From Nostocoides sp. (GTDB lineage: Bacteria; Actinomycetota; Actinomycetes; Actinomycetales; Dermatophilaceae): a DNA stretch of 64,000 bases. Positions 16,112-25,005 of the stretch are shown here, one piece after another. The translations under genes were made by a program, and so were the position numbers. The notes beneath the pieces are model-generated. The model ran no database searches and was not told where the DNA came from. It was given only the letters and a program-made list of their open reading frames with translations. Where the stretch lies: contig JADJEA010000023.1 in the NCBI GenBank assembly GCA_016702415.1, positions 124,001 to 188,000 of the forward strand, in the 5' to 3' direction. Within the stretch, counting starts at the first letter, position 1. Every line of letters begins with the position of its first letter.

Positions 16112-16930
16112 GTGACCACGAGCCCGGCAGCCACGGCAACGACGACGCCCCCCACCGACCCGAGCGGTTCACGCGACGAGACACCCGACGGCGGTGCCCC
16201 CTCCTCGGTCCCGATCCACGGGGAGTACCGGCGGGTCCTGCTCAAGCTTTCGGGCGAGGTCTTCGGCGGCGGGCGCGTCGGCCTCGACCCCGAGGTCGTC
16301 CGCGGCATCGCCCACCAGATCGCTCTCGCCGTCCACGAGGGCATCCAGGTCGCTGTCGTCATCGGCGGCGGCAACTTCTTCCGTGGTGCCGAACTCCAGC
16401 AGAAGGGCATGGACCGCACCCGCGCCGACTACATGGGGATGCTCGGCACCGTGATGAATTGCCTTGCCCTGCAAGACTTCCTGGAGCATGAAGGGGTCGA
16501 CACGCGCGTCCAGACGGCCATCACGATGGGTCAGGTCGCCGAGCCCTATATCCCCCGCCGGGCGATCCGCCATCTCGAGAAGGGCCGGCTCGTCATCTTC
16601 GGTGCCGGGGCCGGTATGCCGTTCTTCTCCACCGACACCGTCAGCGCCCAGCGCGCTCTGGAGATCAAGTGCGACGCGGTGCTCATGTCCAAGAGCGGCG
16701 TCGACGGGGTCTACGACAGCGATCCCCGGACCAACCCGGACGCGCGGAAGTTCGACAAGGTGACCTATCAGGAGGCCCTCCAGCGCGGCCTCAAGGTTGT
16801 CGACGCCGCGGCCTTCAGCCTCTGCATGGACAACGGTCTCGACATGATCGTCTTCGGGATGGAGGGTGAGGGCAATATCACCCGTGCCGTCCGCGGCGAC
16901 CGAATCGGGACCCTCGTCACGGCCGGGTGA
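16112..16930 (+). CDS. pyrH: Uridylate kinase (UMP kinase)
   Basis: PyrH phosphorylates UMP to UDP and is a hexameric amino-acid-kinase-fold enzyme. The 272-residue product starts at a GTG preceded by GAAGGA; about 30 extra Thr/Pro-rich residues precede the conserved core YRRVLLKLSGEVFGG. Other motifs are VVIGGGNFFRG, MDRTRADYMGMLGTVMN, GAGAGMPFFSTDT and KSGVDGVYDSDPR. It heads the pyrH-frr-cdsA-rlmN gene string. Confidence 0.96.
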   Translation: MTTSPAATATTTPPTDPSGSRDETPDGGAPSSVPIHGEYRRVLLKLSGEVFGGGRVGLDPEVVRGIAHQIALAVHEGIQVAVVIGGGNFFRGAELQQKGMDRTRADYMGMLGTVMNCLALQDFLEHEGVDTRVQTAITMGQVAEPYIPRRAIRHLEKGRLVIFGAGAGMPFFSTDTVSAQRALEIKCDAVLMSKSGVDGVYDSDPRTNPDARKFDKVTYQEALQRGLKVVDAAAFSLCMDNGLDMIVFGMEGEGNITRAVRGDRIGTLVTAG

Positions 16931-17011
16931 CCGGGCACGATCTCGGGAGATGTCACACTTTGCGCAGGTGCCCTCCGCGGCGGCGCGCCCTACGACGGAA
17001 CGGAGTTGTTG

Positions 17012-17569
17012 ATGATCGAGGAGATCCTGCTCGAGACCGAGTTGAAGATGGAGCGAGCCATCGAGGTGGTCAAGGAGGACTTCGCCGGCATCCGGACCGG
17101 ACGGGCCAACCCCTCGATGTTTGCCAAGCTCATGGTCGAGTACTACGGCGCGCCGACCCCCTTGCAGCAACTGGCCTCCTTCACCGTTCCGGAGGCTCGC
17201 GTCATGCTGATCAACCCCTTCGACAAGGGCTCGATGCGCGCCATCGAAAAGGCCTTGCGGGACAGCGACTTCGGCGCCAACCCGAGCAATGACGGCCAGG
17301 TCATCCGGATCGTGCTTCCCGAGTTGACCCAGGAGCGGCGCCGCGAATACATCAAGATCGCCAAGCACAAGGGCGAGGACGCCAAGATCGCGATCCGCAA
17401 TGTCCGCCGGCACGCCATGCACGACATCGACAAGCTCATCAAGGACGGCGACGTCGGCGAGGACGACGGCAAGCGCGGCGAGAAAGAACTCGACGTGACC
17501 ACCAAGAGGTATGTCGAGCAGGTGGACGACCTCTTGAAGAACAAGGAAGCCGAACTCCTCGAGGTCTGA
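17012..17569 (+). CDS. frr: Ribosome recycling factor
   Basis: RRF splits post-termination ribosomes together with EF-G. The 185-residue length is exactly typical. Motifs are FAGIRTGRANPSMF, INPFDKGSMRAIEKAL and ERRREYIKIAKHKGEDAKIAIRN split over the middle of the protein. The ATG at 17012 was chosen over two in-frame TTG codons just upstream because GGAG lies 6 bases before it. It follows pyrH with an 81-base gap. Confidence 0.97.
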   Translation: MIEEILLETELKMERAIEVVKEDFAGIRTGRANPSMFAKLMVEYYGAPTPLQQLASFTVPEARVMLINPFDKGSMRAIEKALRDSDFGANPSNDGQVIRIVLPELTQERRREYIKIAKHKGEDAKIAIRNVRRHAMHDIDKLIKDGDVGEDDGKRGEKELDVTTKRYVEQVDDLLKNKEAELLEV

Positions 17570-17579
17570 CCCCACCCGC

Positions 17580-18491
17580 ATGAGCGACCCTGCGATCCGG
17601 GCGGAGAACCCGGCCCCCGAGCCGATCGGGGCCGGCCCCTCGGCATACCCCCCGGCCATGTCCGCCGCGACGGCGCCACCCTCGCGCGCTGGACGCAACC
17701 TCGGGCAGGCGATCGCCGTCGGTGTCGCGCTCGCCGCCCTGGTCCTGGGGACGCTGGCGATCGAGAAGGACTGGTTCGGCTATGTCATCGCGGCGGCGAT
17801 GGCCGTCGGGGCCTGGGAGATGCGACAGGCGCTGGCGCACAGGGATATTCACATCCCGCTGGTCCCCGTCGCCCTGGGGTCGGTCTTGATGATCCTCGGC
17901 GCGCAGGCCCAGGGTGCCGAGTCTCTCGTCATCGCCTTCGGCCTGACCGCGCTGGCGATCGTCGCGTGGCGCTTGCTCGACGGTGTGCAGGGAGCCGCCG
18001 CCGACTGTGCCGGCGGCATCCTCGTCGCCCTCTATCCCGGTTTCCTCGGCGGGTTCGCGGCGATGATGCTCGCCGAGACCGACGGTCTGGCGCGCACCGT
18101 CGTCTTCATCCTCACGACGGTCTGTTCCGACATCGGGGGGTATGCCGCGGGCGTCCGCTTCGGACGCCATCCCATGGCCCCGCGGTTGTCGCCGAAGAAG
18201 TCGTGGGAGGGGTTCGCCGGGTCTGTCGGCGCGTGCGCCATCGCCGGGGGTGCCTCGGTGGCGCTGCTCCTGCATGGGTCGTGGATCGGGGGAGCCGGTC
18301 TCGGGGTGCTGGTTGCCTGCTGCGCCACGGTCGGCGACCTCATGGAGTCGAGCATCAAGCGGGACCTGGGCATCAAGGACATGTCGAATCTCCTTCCCGG
18401 ACATGGCGGCCTGATGGACCGACTCGACTCGTTGGTGATGACTGCCCCGGTCTGTTGGGCCCTCCTCCTCCTGCTCGCCCCGGTCTCGTGA
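17580..18491 (+). CDS. cdsA: Phosphatidate cytidylyltransferase
   Basis: CdsA makes CDP-diacylglycerol from phosphatidate and CTP in the membrane. The 303-residue product has a 35-residue hydrophilic N-terminus and about eight transmembrane segments. The family signature is complete near the C-terminus: ESSIKRDLGIKDMSNLLPGHGG followed by MDRLDS. It starts 10 bases after frr and its stop overlaps the rlmN GTG. Confidence 0.95.
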   Translation: MSDPAIRAENPAPEPIGAGPSAYPPAMSAATAPPSRAGRNLGQAIAVGVALAALVLGTLAIEKDWFGYVIAAAMAVGAWEMRQALAHRDIHIPLVPVALGSVLMILGAQAQGAESLVIAFGLTALAIVAWRLLDGVQGAAADCAGGILVALYPGFLGGFAAMMLAETDGLARTVVFILTTVCSDIGGYAAGVRFGRHPMAPRLSPKKSWEGFAGSVGACAIAGGASVALLLHGSWIGGAGLGVLVACCATVGDLMESSIKRDLGIKDMSNLLPGHGGLMDRLDSLVMTAPVCWALLLLLAPVS

Positions 18492-19804
18492 GCGGCGACT
18501 CGGCCGCGCCGGACGGGACCGGTGTCGCGCCGGACGGCGCCGGGGGAGGGGACGCCGTCCGACCGCGGCCCGGCCAGCTGACGTTCGTCGCACCGCGGCG
18601 CCGCAAGCCCCCGACCCATCTGGCGGATCTCGATCCAGCGGGCCGCACGGCTGCCGCCGAGGCGTTGGGGCAGAAGGGCTTCCGCGCCCGGCAGGTCGCG
18701 GTGCACTACTTCGAGCACCTGACCGTGACGCCCGAGGAGATGACCGACCTGCCCAAGGCCGGGCGCGCCGATCTCGTCGCTGCCCTCCTGCCGACGCTGC
18801 TGACGCCGGTGCGCACCCTGACCGCCGATGGCGGCGCGACGGTCAAGACGCTTTGGCGCCTCCACGATGGGGCGCTGGTGGAGTCGGTGCTCATGCGCTA
18901 CCCCCGGCGGATCACGGTCTGCATCTCCAGTCAGGCCGGATGCGGGATGAACTGCCCGTTCTGCGCCACCGGTCAGGCGGGCCTGACCCGCAATCTCAGC
19001 ACCGCCGAGATCGTCGAGCAGGTCGCGTATGCCGCGCGCACCCTCCGCGCGGGTGGCCTCGCCGACATCGAGCGCACCGACGCCGGACTCGGCCTCGCCG
19101 AGATGGAGGACTCCGGCGGTGGCCCGGACTCCGGCGGTGGCCCCGACTCCGGCGGTGGTGCGGACCTGGGCGGCGAGACCGGGGAGGCGGACGCGGCATA
19201 CGGCGGCACGCGGGTGACCAATGTCGTGTTCATGGGGATGGGGGAGGCCCTGGCCAACTACGCGGCCGCGATCGGGGCGATCCGGCGCCTGACCGACCCC
19301 TCGCCGGAGGGTTTCGGGATGTCCGCCCGCGGGCTGACCATGTCCACGGTCGGGCTGGTCCCGGCGATCGATCGCCTTGCGGCGGAGGGGATTCCGGTCA
19401 CGCTCGCGCTGTCGTTGCATGCTCCCGACGACGATCTGCGCGACACCCTCGTGCCGATCAACACCCGCTGGCGGGTGGACGAGGCGCTCGACGCCGCCCG
19501 GCGCTATTTCGAGGCCACCGGCCGGCGGGTGAGCATCGAGTACGCCCTGATCCGCGACATCAACGACCAGTCCTGGCGCGCCGACCTGTTGGGGGAGAAG
19601 CTCGCCGCCCGTGGCCGAGGCTGGGTCCACGTCAACCCGATCCCGCTCAACCCGACCCCGGGGTCGCGCTGGACCGCCTCCCGGGCGGGGGTCGCCCAAC
19701 AGTTCGTCGAGCGGGTGCGGGCGCACGGCATACCGACGACGGTGCGGGACACCCGCGGTCGGGAGATCGACGGCGCCTGCGGGCAGCTCGCCGCAGCCAC
19801 CTGA
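18488..19804 (+). CDS. rlmN: 23S rRNA/tRNA adenine-C2 methyltransferase RlmN
   Basis: RlmN is a radical-SAM enzyme that methylates C2 of adenosine in 23S rRNA and tRNA. The 438-residue product has an N-terminal domain starting around KGFRARQVAVHYFEHL, the cluster motif CGMNCPFCATG, GMGEALAN and ALSLHAPDD. Its start is a GTG overlapping the cdsA stop. Unusually, a linker of about 45 residues follows TAEIVEQVAYAARTL and contains three DSGGGP-type repeats (DNA repeats at 19109-19162), absent from typical RlmN. The resolving Cys is in DGACGQL near the end. Confidence 0.95.
   Translation: MSGDSAAPDGTGVAPDGAGGGDAVRPRPGQLTFVAPRRRKPPTHLADLDPAGRTAAAEALGQKGFRARQVAVHYFEHLTVTPEEMTDLPKAGRADLVAALLPTLLTPVRTLTADGGATVKTLWRLHDGALVESVLMRYPRRITVCISSQAGCGMNCPFCATGQAGLTRNLSTAEIVEQVAYAARTLRAGGLADIERTDAGLGLAEMEDSGGGPDSGGGPDSGGGADLGGETGEADAAYGGTRVTNVVFMGMGEALANYAAAIGAIRRLTDPSPEGFGMSARGLTMSTVGLVPAIDRLAAEGIPVTLALSLHAPDDDLRDTLVPINTRWRVDEALDAARRYFEATGRRVSIEYALIRDINDQSWRADLLGEKLAARGRGWVHVNPIPLNPTPGSRWTASRAGVAQQFVERVRAHGIPTTVRDTRGREIDGACGQLAAAT
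19109..19162 (+). repeat. 18-bp tandem repeat inside rlmN
   Basis: Three 18-bp units start at 19109, 19127 and 19145 and encode DSGGGP, DSGGGP and DSGGGA. The same peptide unit recurs in the tail of the helicase gene at 54.5 kb. Confidence 0.85.
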
Positions 19805-19851
19805 GCCTGCCGGTCCGGTCCGGCGATTCGGTGGGAGCAATCGCCCCCGGA

Positions 19852-19857
19852 TAGCCT
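19852..19857 (+). promoter_or_regulatory. -10 element of glyS, probably leaderless
   Basis: TAGCCT ends 7 bases before the glyS ATG and no ribosome-binding site is present, which fits a leaderless mRNA. Confidence 0.45.
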
Positions 19858-19864
19858 GTCGCGC

Positions 19865-21271
19865 ATGGCTCAACCGACCTCCACCGTCGAGACCGTCGTC
19901 AATCTCTGCAAGCGGCGCGGCTTCGTGTTCCCGTGCGGAGAGATCTATGGCGGGACCCGGTCGGCGTGGGACTACGGCCCCCTCGGGGTGGAGCTCAAGG
20001 AGAACATCAAGCGCCAGTGGTGGAAGGCGATGGTCCACGGGCGCGACGACGTCGTCGGCCTCGATTCTTCGATCATCTTGCCGAAACAGACCTGGGTGGC
20101 CAGTGGTCACGTCGGCGAGTTCACCGATCCGCTGACCGAGTGCCTGTCCTGTCACAAGCGGTTCCGGGTCGACCACATGCAGGAGGCGCTGGCCGACAAG
20201 GAATCCAAGAAGGGCAAGGAGGTCGCGCCCGACTCGATCGCGCTGGAGACCATCGCCTGCCCCAATTGCGGGACCCGTGGGCAGTGGACCGAGCCGCGTG
20301 CCTTCAACATGATGCTCAAGACCTACCTCGGGGTCGTCGACGACGAGTCCGGGCTGCACTACCTGCGGCCCGAGACGGCGCAAGGGATCTTCGTCAACTA
20401 CCTCAACGTCCAGAACGCGGCCCGGATGAAGCCGCCGTTCGGCATCGCCCAGACCGGCAAGTCCTTCCGCAACGAGATCACGCCGGGCAACTTCATCTTC
20501 CGCACCCGCGAGTTCGAGCAGATGGAGATGGAGTTCTTCGTCCCGCCGGGCACCGACGAGGACTGGCATCAGTACTGGATCGACGAGCGCATGCGGTGGT
20601 ATGTCGATCTCGGCATCAACCCCGACAATCTGCGCCTCTACGAACACCCGCGGGAGAAGCTCTCGCACTACTCCAAGCGGACCGTCGACATCGAGTACCG
20701 CTTCGGCTTCACCGGCTCGGAGTGGGGCGAACTGGAGGGCATCGCCAACCGGACCGACTTCGACCTCGGCACCCACTCGCGCCACTCCGGCACCGACCTC
20801 GTCTTCTTCGACCAGGCCTCGGGGGAGAAATACACGCCCTATGTGATCGAGCCGGCCGCCGGTCTCTCCCGGTCCTTGATGACCTTTCTCGTCGAGGCGT
20901 ATGCCGAGGACGAGGCCCCGAACGCCAAGGGCGGGGTCGACAAACGCGTCGTGCTGCGCTTGGACAAGCGCCTGGCACCGGTCAAGGCGGCCGTGCTGCC
21001 GCTGTCCCGCAACGCCGACCTCTCGCCGAAGGCGCGCGACCTCGCCGCCCGACTGCGGCGCAACTGGAATGTCGAGTTCGACGACGCCCAGGCGATCGGG
21101 CGCCGCTACCGCCGCCAGGACGAGATCGGCACGCCGTACTGCATCACGGTCGACTTCGACAGCCTCCAGGACGAGGCGGTGACCATCCGCGAGCGCGACA
21201 CGATGCGTCAGGAACGGGTGTCCCTGGACCAGGTCGAGGGCTATCTCGCCGCCCGCCTTCCCGGTTGCTGA
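19865..21271 (+). CDS. glyS: Glycyl-tRNA synthetase (alpha2 type)
   Basis: The enzyme charges tRNA-Gly. The 468-residue product is the dimeric bacterial/eukaryotic-type class II synthetase. Motif 1 to 3 regions appear in order: CKRRGFVFPCGEIYGG, FNMMLKTYLG then LRPETAQGIF, IAQTGKSFRNEITP (motif 2), and EPAAGLSRSLMTFLVEAY (motif 3). A Cys pair near residues 94 and 138 may bind zinc. The C-terminal anticodon-binding domain follows from about residue 360. Confidence 0.97.
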   Translation: MAQPTSTVETVVNLCKRRGFVFPCGEIYGGTRSAWDYGPLGVELKENIKRQWWKAMVHGRDDVVGLDSSIILPKQTWVASGHVGEFTDPLTECLSCHKRFRVDHMQEALADKESKKGKEVAPDSIALETIACPNCGTRGQWTEPRAFNMMLKTYLGVVDDESGLHYLRPETAQGIFVNYLNVQNAARMKPPFGIAQTGKSFRNEITPGNFIFRTREFEQMEMEFFVPPGTDEDWHQYWIDERMRWYVDLGINPDNLRLYEHPREKLSHYSKRTVDIEYRFGFTGSEWGELEGIANRTDFDLGTHSRHSGTDLVFFDQASGEKYTPYVIEPAAGLSRSLMTFLVEAYAEDEAPNAKGGVDKRVVLRLDKRLAPVKAAVLPLSRNADLSPKARDLAARLRRNWNVEFDDAQAIGRRYRRQDEIGTPYCITVDFDSLQDEAVTIRERDTMRQERVSLDQVEGYLAARLPGC

Positions 21272-21316
21272 CCTGTCACCGGTCGGCGCGGTCGGCATGA
21301 GCGCGGTCGAGCGAGC

Positions 21317-22360
21317 GTGAGTGCGGAGTTCGCGCGGCGCTGGCTCCGCTTCACCCCGAGCCTGAATCGGATGATCCTCGCCGACCTCCCGGGGGCGCCC
21401 GCGGGGGTGGCCGGGACGCGAGCGAACGACTGGCTGACCACGTGGTCGATCGCCCGCCACCTCGCCGCCGACGCGGACCTGCTCGAGGAGACCCGCGGCA
21501 TACGGCCTGGACTGGCGACCCTGCCGTCGGCACCGGAGGTCACGGCCGAGCTCATGGACGCGGCGATCGACTATCCCGCGGCCCTCGATGCCCTGCTCGC
21601 CCCTTCTGGTCGTCCTCGAACCGATCCGGCGTCGGCGCTGGCGCGGCGCCTCGGCACCATCCTGGGCCTCTTGTTGGCCACAGTCACCATCGGCCCCGAG
21701 GAGACCCGGCGCGCGCACGGGGAGTGGCCAGCGCAGCACTGGGAGCGGTGGGCCGCGGTGCGCCGGATCGCCCTCGGTGGTGGAGTCCTGCGCGGCCGGC
21801 TCGGTGTCGTCATGACGGACTCCGCGAGCCGATTCCTGGCGGATCTGGCGTCTCCGGCCCGGCTCGTGCTTGTCGATGACCCTCGATTCCTCGTGCTGCG
21901 CGGGGCGGCTCACCGCATCGGCGAGGGCGTCGCGCTGGATTGCGGCGGGTCGACCATCAAGCGTGCCGTGGCCCATCGAGGGCGTCCCGGGGACATCGAC
22001 ACCGTCCCGGCACCCGGGCGGGTCGCGGCCGAGGAGGTCATCGAGACCATCGCGGTGTCCGCCGCTCCCCTGATCGCGACGTGGCCGGGCCCCGACCCCG
22101 TGCCCCTGTCGGTCGCCATCGCGACCTATGTCGACCCCGACGGTCAGCCGTATGCCGATCAACTCGGCCCGTACGCACCCCTGGGGAATCTCGACGCGCC
22201 GGCCGCCCTGCGGGCGGCGAGCACGCGGCATACCGACCGGGCGGTGGAGGTCCTCCTCGCGCACGACGGGGCCAGCGCGCTGTCCGGTGCCCGCGCCGAG
22301 GCTCCGGACACGGATGCGGCGGTCGTCCTCGGGACCGCTCTGGGCAGCGGGCTGGCCTGA
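21317..22360 (+). CDS. Unknown protein with an actin-fold (ASKHA) phosphate-binding motif
   Basis: I do not recognise this 347-residue protein. The only suggestive motif is VALDCGGSTIKRAVAH near residue 210, which resembles the DxGGT phosphate-1 loop of sugar kinases, ROK and BadF-type ATPases. An ALGSGLA at the extreme C-terminus could be an adenosine-like motif. The N-terminal half is helical and Trp-rich (TRANDWLTTWSIARHL). It starts at a GTG 45 bases after glyS without a clear ribosome-binding site. It could be a degenerate sugar kinase; low confidence in any function. Confidence 0.65.
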   Translation: MSAEFARRWLRFTPSLNRMILADLPGAPAGVAGTRANDWLTTWSIARHLAADADLLEETRGIRPGLATLPSAPEVTAELMDAAIDYPAALDALLAPSGRPRTDPASALARRLGTILGLLLATVTIGPEETRRAHGEWPAQHWERWAAVRRIALGGGVLRGRLGVVMTDSASRFLADLASPARLVLVDDPRFLVLRGAAHRIGEGVALDCGGSTIKRAVAHRGRPGDIDTVPAPGRVAAEEVIETIAVSAAPLIATWPGPDPVPLSVAIATYVDPDGQPYADQLGPYAPLGNLDAPAALRAASTRHTDRAVEVLLAHDGASALSGARAEAPDTDAAVVLGTALGSGLA

Positions 22361-22395
22361 CGGACGTGGACCGGCAGGGGGTGTCGGTGGCCCCC

Positions 22396-22457
22396 GATAG
22401 ACTCCCGGATAATCAACAGAAGCGTTGGATAACAACTGAGTTAGTTATTTGAGGAGG
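22396..22457 (+). promoter_or_regulatory. AT-rich promoter and imperfect palindrome before the ATPase pair
   Basis: TAGACT (22398-22403) and GATAAT (22408-22413) are -10 candidates. Downstream, 22429-22448 forms an imperfect palindrome (ATAAC-AACT against AGTT-AGTTAT with one bulged base). A strong GAGGAGG ribosome-binding site lies at 22451-22457. This is one of the most AT-rich patches in the window and suggests regulated expression. Confidence 0.55.
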
Positions 22458-22467
22458 TGGTCGCGGG

Positions 22468-23637
22468 ATGGCACCCGGCCGACAGATCCGCCCGATCCCC
22501 TTGTCCCTCGGGGGAATCCCCGACACCCGCAATCTCATCGGCCGCGATGGGCAGGCGGCCCGGGTGGCCGATCTCCTGCAGCAATCCCACGGGGTCGTCC
22601 TCACCGGCGACCGGCGCGTGGGCAAGACCTCCCTCGCGCGCCTGGTCGAGGAGCGGCTGACCGGCGCCGGCGTCCGCGTGGCCCGTACCAGCGCGCAGCG
22701 CGAGTCCATGGCCGATTTCGCTCGCGCGCTCCACGACGCGGTCCTCGCCGCCTCCCCGACGGGGGCCGCGCGCCGGGAGTTGGAACGCTGGAGCATCGGC
22801 ATCGATGCGGGCCCCATCACCGTCGAGCGCGATCGAGTCTCCGCCTCCCTCGACGACCTGGTCCGGCGCGCCACGGCGAGTTCACCGACCGCCGACGGCA
22901 CCGGGCTGGTCCTCATCGTCGATGAGGTCCCTGAGCTCGCGCGCCTCCTCGACGTCACCACTCCCGGCGCGGGTGCGGCCCTGCTCGGCACCCTCCGACG
23001 CCTGCGCCAGGACAACAGCGGGCGTTTGTCGATGCTCCTCTTGGGCAGCATCGGATTCCACCATGTCTCGGACGACGCGCCGGGCACGCTCAACGACCTC
23101 GTCCAGGAGCCGGTCGGTGCTATTGCGGCCGACGACGGGGCCTATCTCGCGCGTTGTCTCATGCTGGGTGCGCGCGTGACCCCGACCGACGATCGGGAAG
23201 TCGCGGAGCGGATCACGGTGTGCGCCGAGGGCATCCCCTATTACATCCAGCAGATCGTCTTCGCCCTGAGCAAGCGCCGCGGAATCGTCAGCCCCGAGCA
23301 CGTCGATCAGGTGGTCACCGATGCCTTGACCGACCCGGTCGACCCGTGGAATCTGCGGCATTACCTCCAGCGCATCGAGCCCTACTATGGCGCCGCCGAC
23401 GCAGAGGCGGTCGCGACGGTCCTCGACCGGTTCGCGGCCACCGGGGAGCCACTCGGCGTCGATGATGTCAGGCACGATCCGGCGGTCGCCTCCCTCGACC
23501 CGCCGCCGTCACGAGCCCGGCTCGTCGGCTGGATCGAGAAGCTGGAGCAGGATCACTATCTCGACCGCGTCGATGTCACGCGCAGCCGTTGGCGAAGCGG
23601 CCTGATCCGGCGCGCGTGGCTGGCCGGTCGGCGATGA
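22468..23637 (+). CDS. P-loop AAA-type ATPase, first of a tandem pair
   Basis: The 389-residue product begins with an archaeal-ATPase-like/STAND-type domain: LIGRDGQAARVADLL, Walker A TGDRRVGKTS at about residues 48-57 and Walker B LVLIVDEVPELARLL near residue 150, with sensor-like LLLGSIGFHH. After residue 240 it is helical with a putative winged-helix (SKRRGIVSPEHVDQVV). No transmembrane segment or obvious effector domain is seen. It is preceded by an AT-rich regulated promoter and followed 39 bases later by a second, distant ATPase. Function is unknown; a DNA-transaction or defence role is possible but unproven. Confidence 0.8.
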   Translation: MAPGRQIRPIPLSLGGIPDTRNLIGRDGQAARVADLLQQSHGVVLTGDRRVGKTSLARLVEERLTGAGVRVARTSAQRESMADFARALHDAVLAASPTGAARRELERWSIGIDAGPITVERDRVSASLDDLVRRATASSPTADGTGLVLIVDEVPELARLLDVTTPGAGAALLGTLRRLRQDNSGRLSMLLLGSIGFHHVSDDAPGTLNDLVQEPVGAIAADDGAYLARCLMLGARVTPTDDREVAERITVCAEGIPYYIQQIVFALSKRRGIVSPEHVDQVVTDALTDPVDPWNLRHYLQRIEPYYGAADAEAVATVLDRFAATGEPLGVDDVRHDPAVASLDPPPSRARLVGWIEKLEQDHYLDRVDVTRSRWRSGLIRRAWLAGRR

Positions 23638-23676
23638 CCGGTCCCCGGTGATGGGGCGAAGACACCAGGAGTGCCG

Positions 23677-24918
23677 ATGATCGACCCCGTCGTCCACCGT
23701 CCGGAGATCCTGCGCTTGGTCGCGCGCCTGCGGGAGGCTGCACGGGGGTCGGCGCGACCGCATACCCTCATCATTGGTGCCCGGGGGAGCGGCAAGACGA
23801 CGGTCGTCGCGTCGGCCGTCCAGGCAGCCCTCGGATCGCCTCGCACCTCCCGCCGACTCACAGTCGTCTGGGTCGGCCAGGATGCCGTCGCCCTCATGGC
23901 GTATGCCGATCTCCTCCTGCTGATCCTGCGCCGCCTCACCGGCGCAAGCGACCCTAGGCACGCGGCCCTGCGCCGCGAGCGTGACCACGTCGGGCTGGAG
24001 ACCGCGATCGTCGCGGCCCTGGACGGGCGGGTGCTCGTCCTGGTCCTGGAGAATCTCCACCATCTCTTCGGCGCCTTCGGGCGCACCGGGGCGGGCGCCC
24101 TGCGCGGCTTCGTCGAGTCCTCCGGCTCCGTGCTCGTCGTCGCCACCTCCCCCCGCGTCTTCCGCGATGTGACGTCTCGTGACGAGCCCTGGTTCGGCAA
24201 TTTCGTCACCGAACGCCTCGACGGTCTCTCCGCGTCGACCGGTGCCGCGGTCCTGGTCTCGGCTGCCCGCGACCGAGGCGGCGACGACGTCGTCGCCTTC
24301 GTCGACAGCGAGCCGGGGCGGGCACGCATCGCTGCGCTGGCGCACCTCGCCGGCGGCTCGATCCGGTTCTGGAGTCTCCTCGGGACGTATGCCGATGCCT
24401 CCGACCTCGACGACCTCGCTCCCGCCGTGCGGCTGGTCCTGGACCGACTCGGCGGCTATCTCACCGGCCGCATCGCCGCCCTGCCCGCCGACCAACAGAC
24501 CCTCGTCGCCGAGTTGGCTCGCGGTCCCGGCGCGCAGAGCGTCCAGGAACTCGCCGACAGCGCCGGCCAGGACCCCAAGGTCACGGGCACGACCCTGCGC
24601 CGCCTGACCGACGCCCACCTCGTGACCGCGACCAAGGTCCCGGGGACCGACCAGCGCACCACGTGGTACGACATTCGCGAGCCCCTCCTTCGCCTCCATA
24701 TCCAATGGTCGGACCTCGACTCCGTCGCCCGTGCGGGGCCGGCGAGTCCGGACCCGCCTGCCGTGCCCGACCTGCTGCCGCTCCTGCGCCGGTGGCATGC
24801 CGATTCCTCCCTCCACCCGCCCGCCTCGCCCCTGGAGGAACTCTTCTTGGCCGCGCGGGGGGACCGCGCGGCATACGCCCATCTGCCCGCCGACCTGCGC
24901 GCGCTCGTGGATGGCTGA
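23677..24918 (+). CDS. P-loop ATPase with winged-helix domain, second of a tandem pair
   Basis: The 413-residue product has Walker A IGARGSGKTT at about residues 33-42. Walker B is atypical: VLVLVLENLHHLFG, with Glu-Asn in place of the usual Asp-Asp/Glu. VVATSPRVF fits sensor 1. Residues about 255-330 form a winged-helix-like domain (LVAELARGPGAQSVQELADS, then TTLRRLTDAHLV) ahead of WYDIREPLLRLH. The ATG at 23677 follows AGGAG at a good distance; the earlier GTG overlaps that site. It belongs to the same architecture class as the upstream ATPase but is divergent, so the two probably work together. Confidence 0.8.
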   Translation: MIDPVVHRPEILRLVARLREAARGSARPHTLIIGARGSGKTTVVASAVQAALGSPRTSRRLTVVWVGQDAVALMAYADLLLLILRRLTGASDPRHAALRRERDHVGLETAIVAALDGRVLVLVLENLHHLFGAFGRTGAGALRGFVESSGSVLVVATSPRVFRDVTSRDEPWFGNFVTERLDGLSASTGAAVLVSAARDRGGDDVVAFVDSEPGRARIAALAHLAGGSIRFWSLLGTYADASDLDDLAPAVRLVLDRLGGYLTGRIAALPADQQTLVAELARGPGAQSVQELADSAGQDPKVTGTTLRRLTDAHLVTATKVPGTDQRTTWYDIREPLLRLHIQWSDLDSVARAGPASPDPPAVPDLLPLLRRWHADSSLHPPASPLEELFLAARGDRAAYAHLPADLRALVDG

Positions 24919-24993
24919 CGCACCCCCGTACGTGGCGTATCTGCGCACCAAAATCGGCCGGAGCGCTGTTTGCCGCTGGCCTGAGCGGGCGCT

Positions 24994-24999
24994 TACCCT
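24994..24999 (+). promoter_or_regulatory. -10 element of the copper-monooxygenase-like gene
   Basis: TACCCT ends 6 bases before the ATG at 25006 and no ribosome-binding site is present, consistent with a leaderless transcript. Confidence 0.45.
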
Positions 25000-25005
25000 G
25001 GCCCG

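Noticed and set aside
18032..22435. A 1467-codon open frame on the minus strand
   Set aside because: It runs antisense across cdsA, rlmN, glyS and the next gene. Its translation is Arg/Gly/Asp/Pro-rich without domains, a typical shadow frame in GC-rich DNA.
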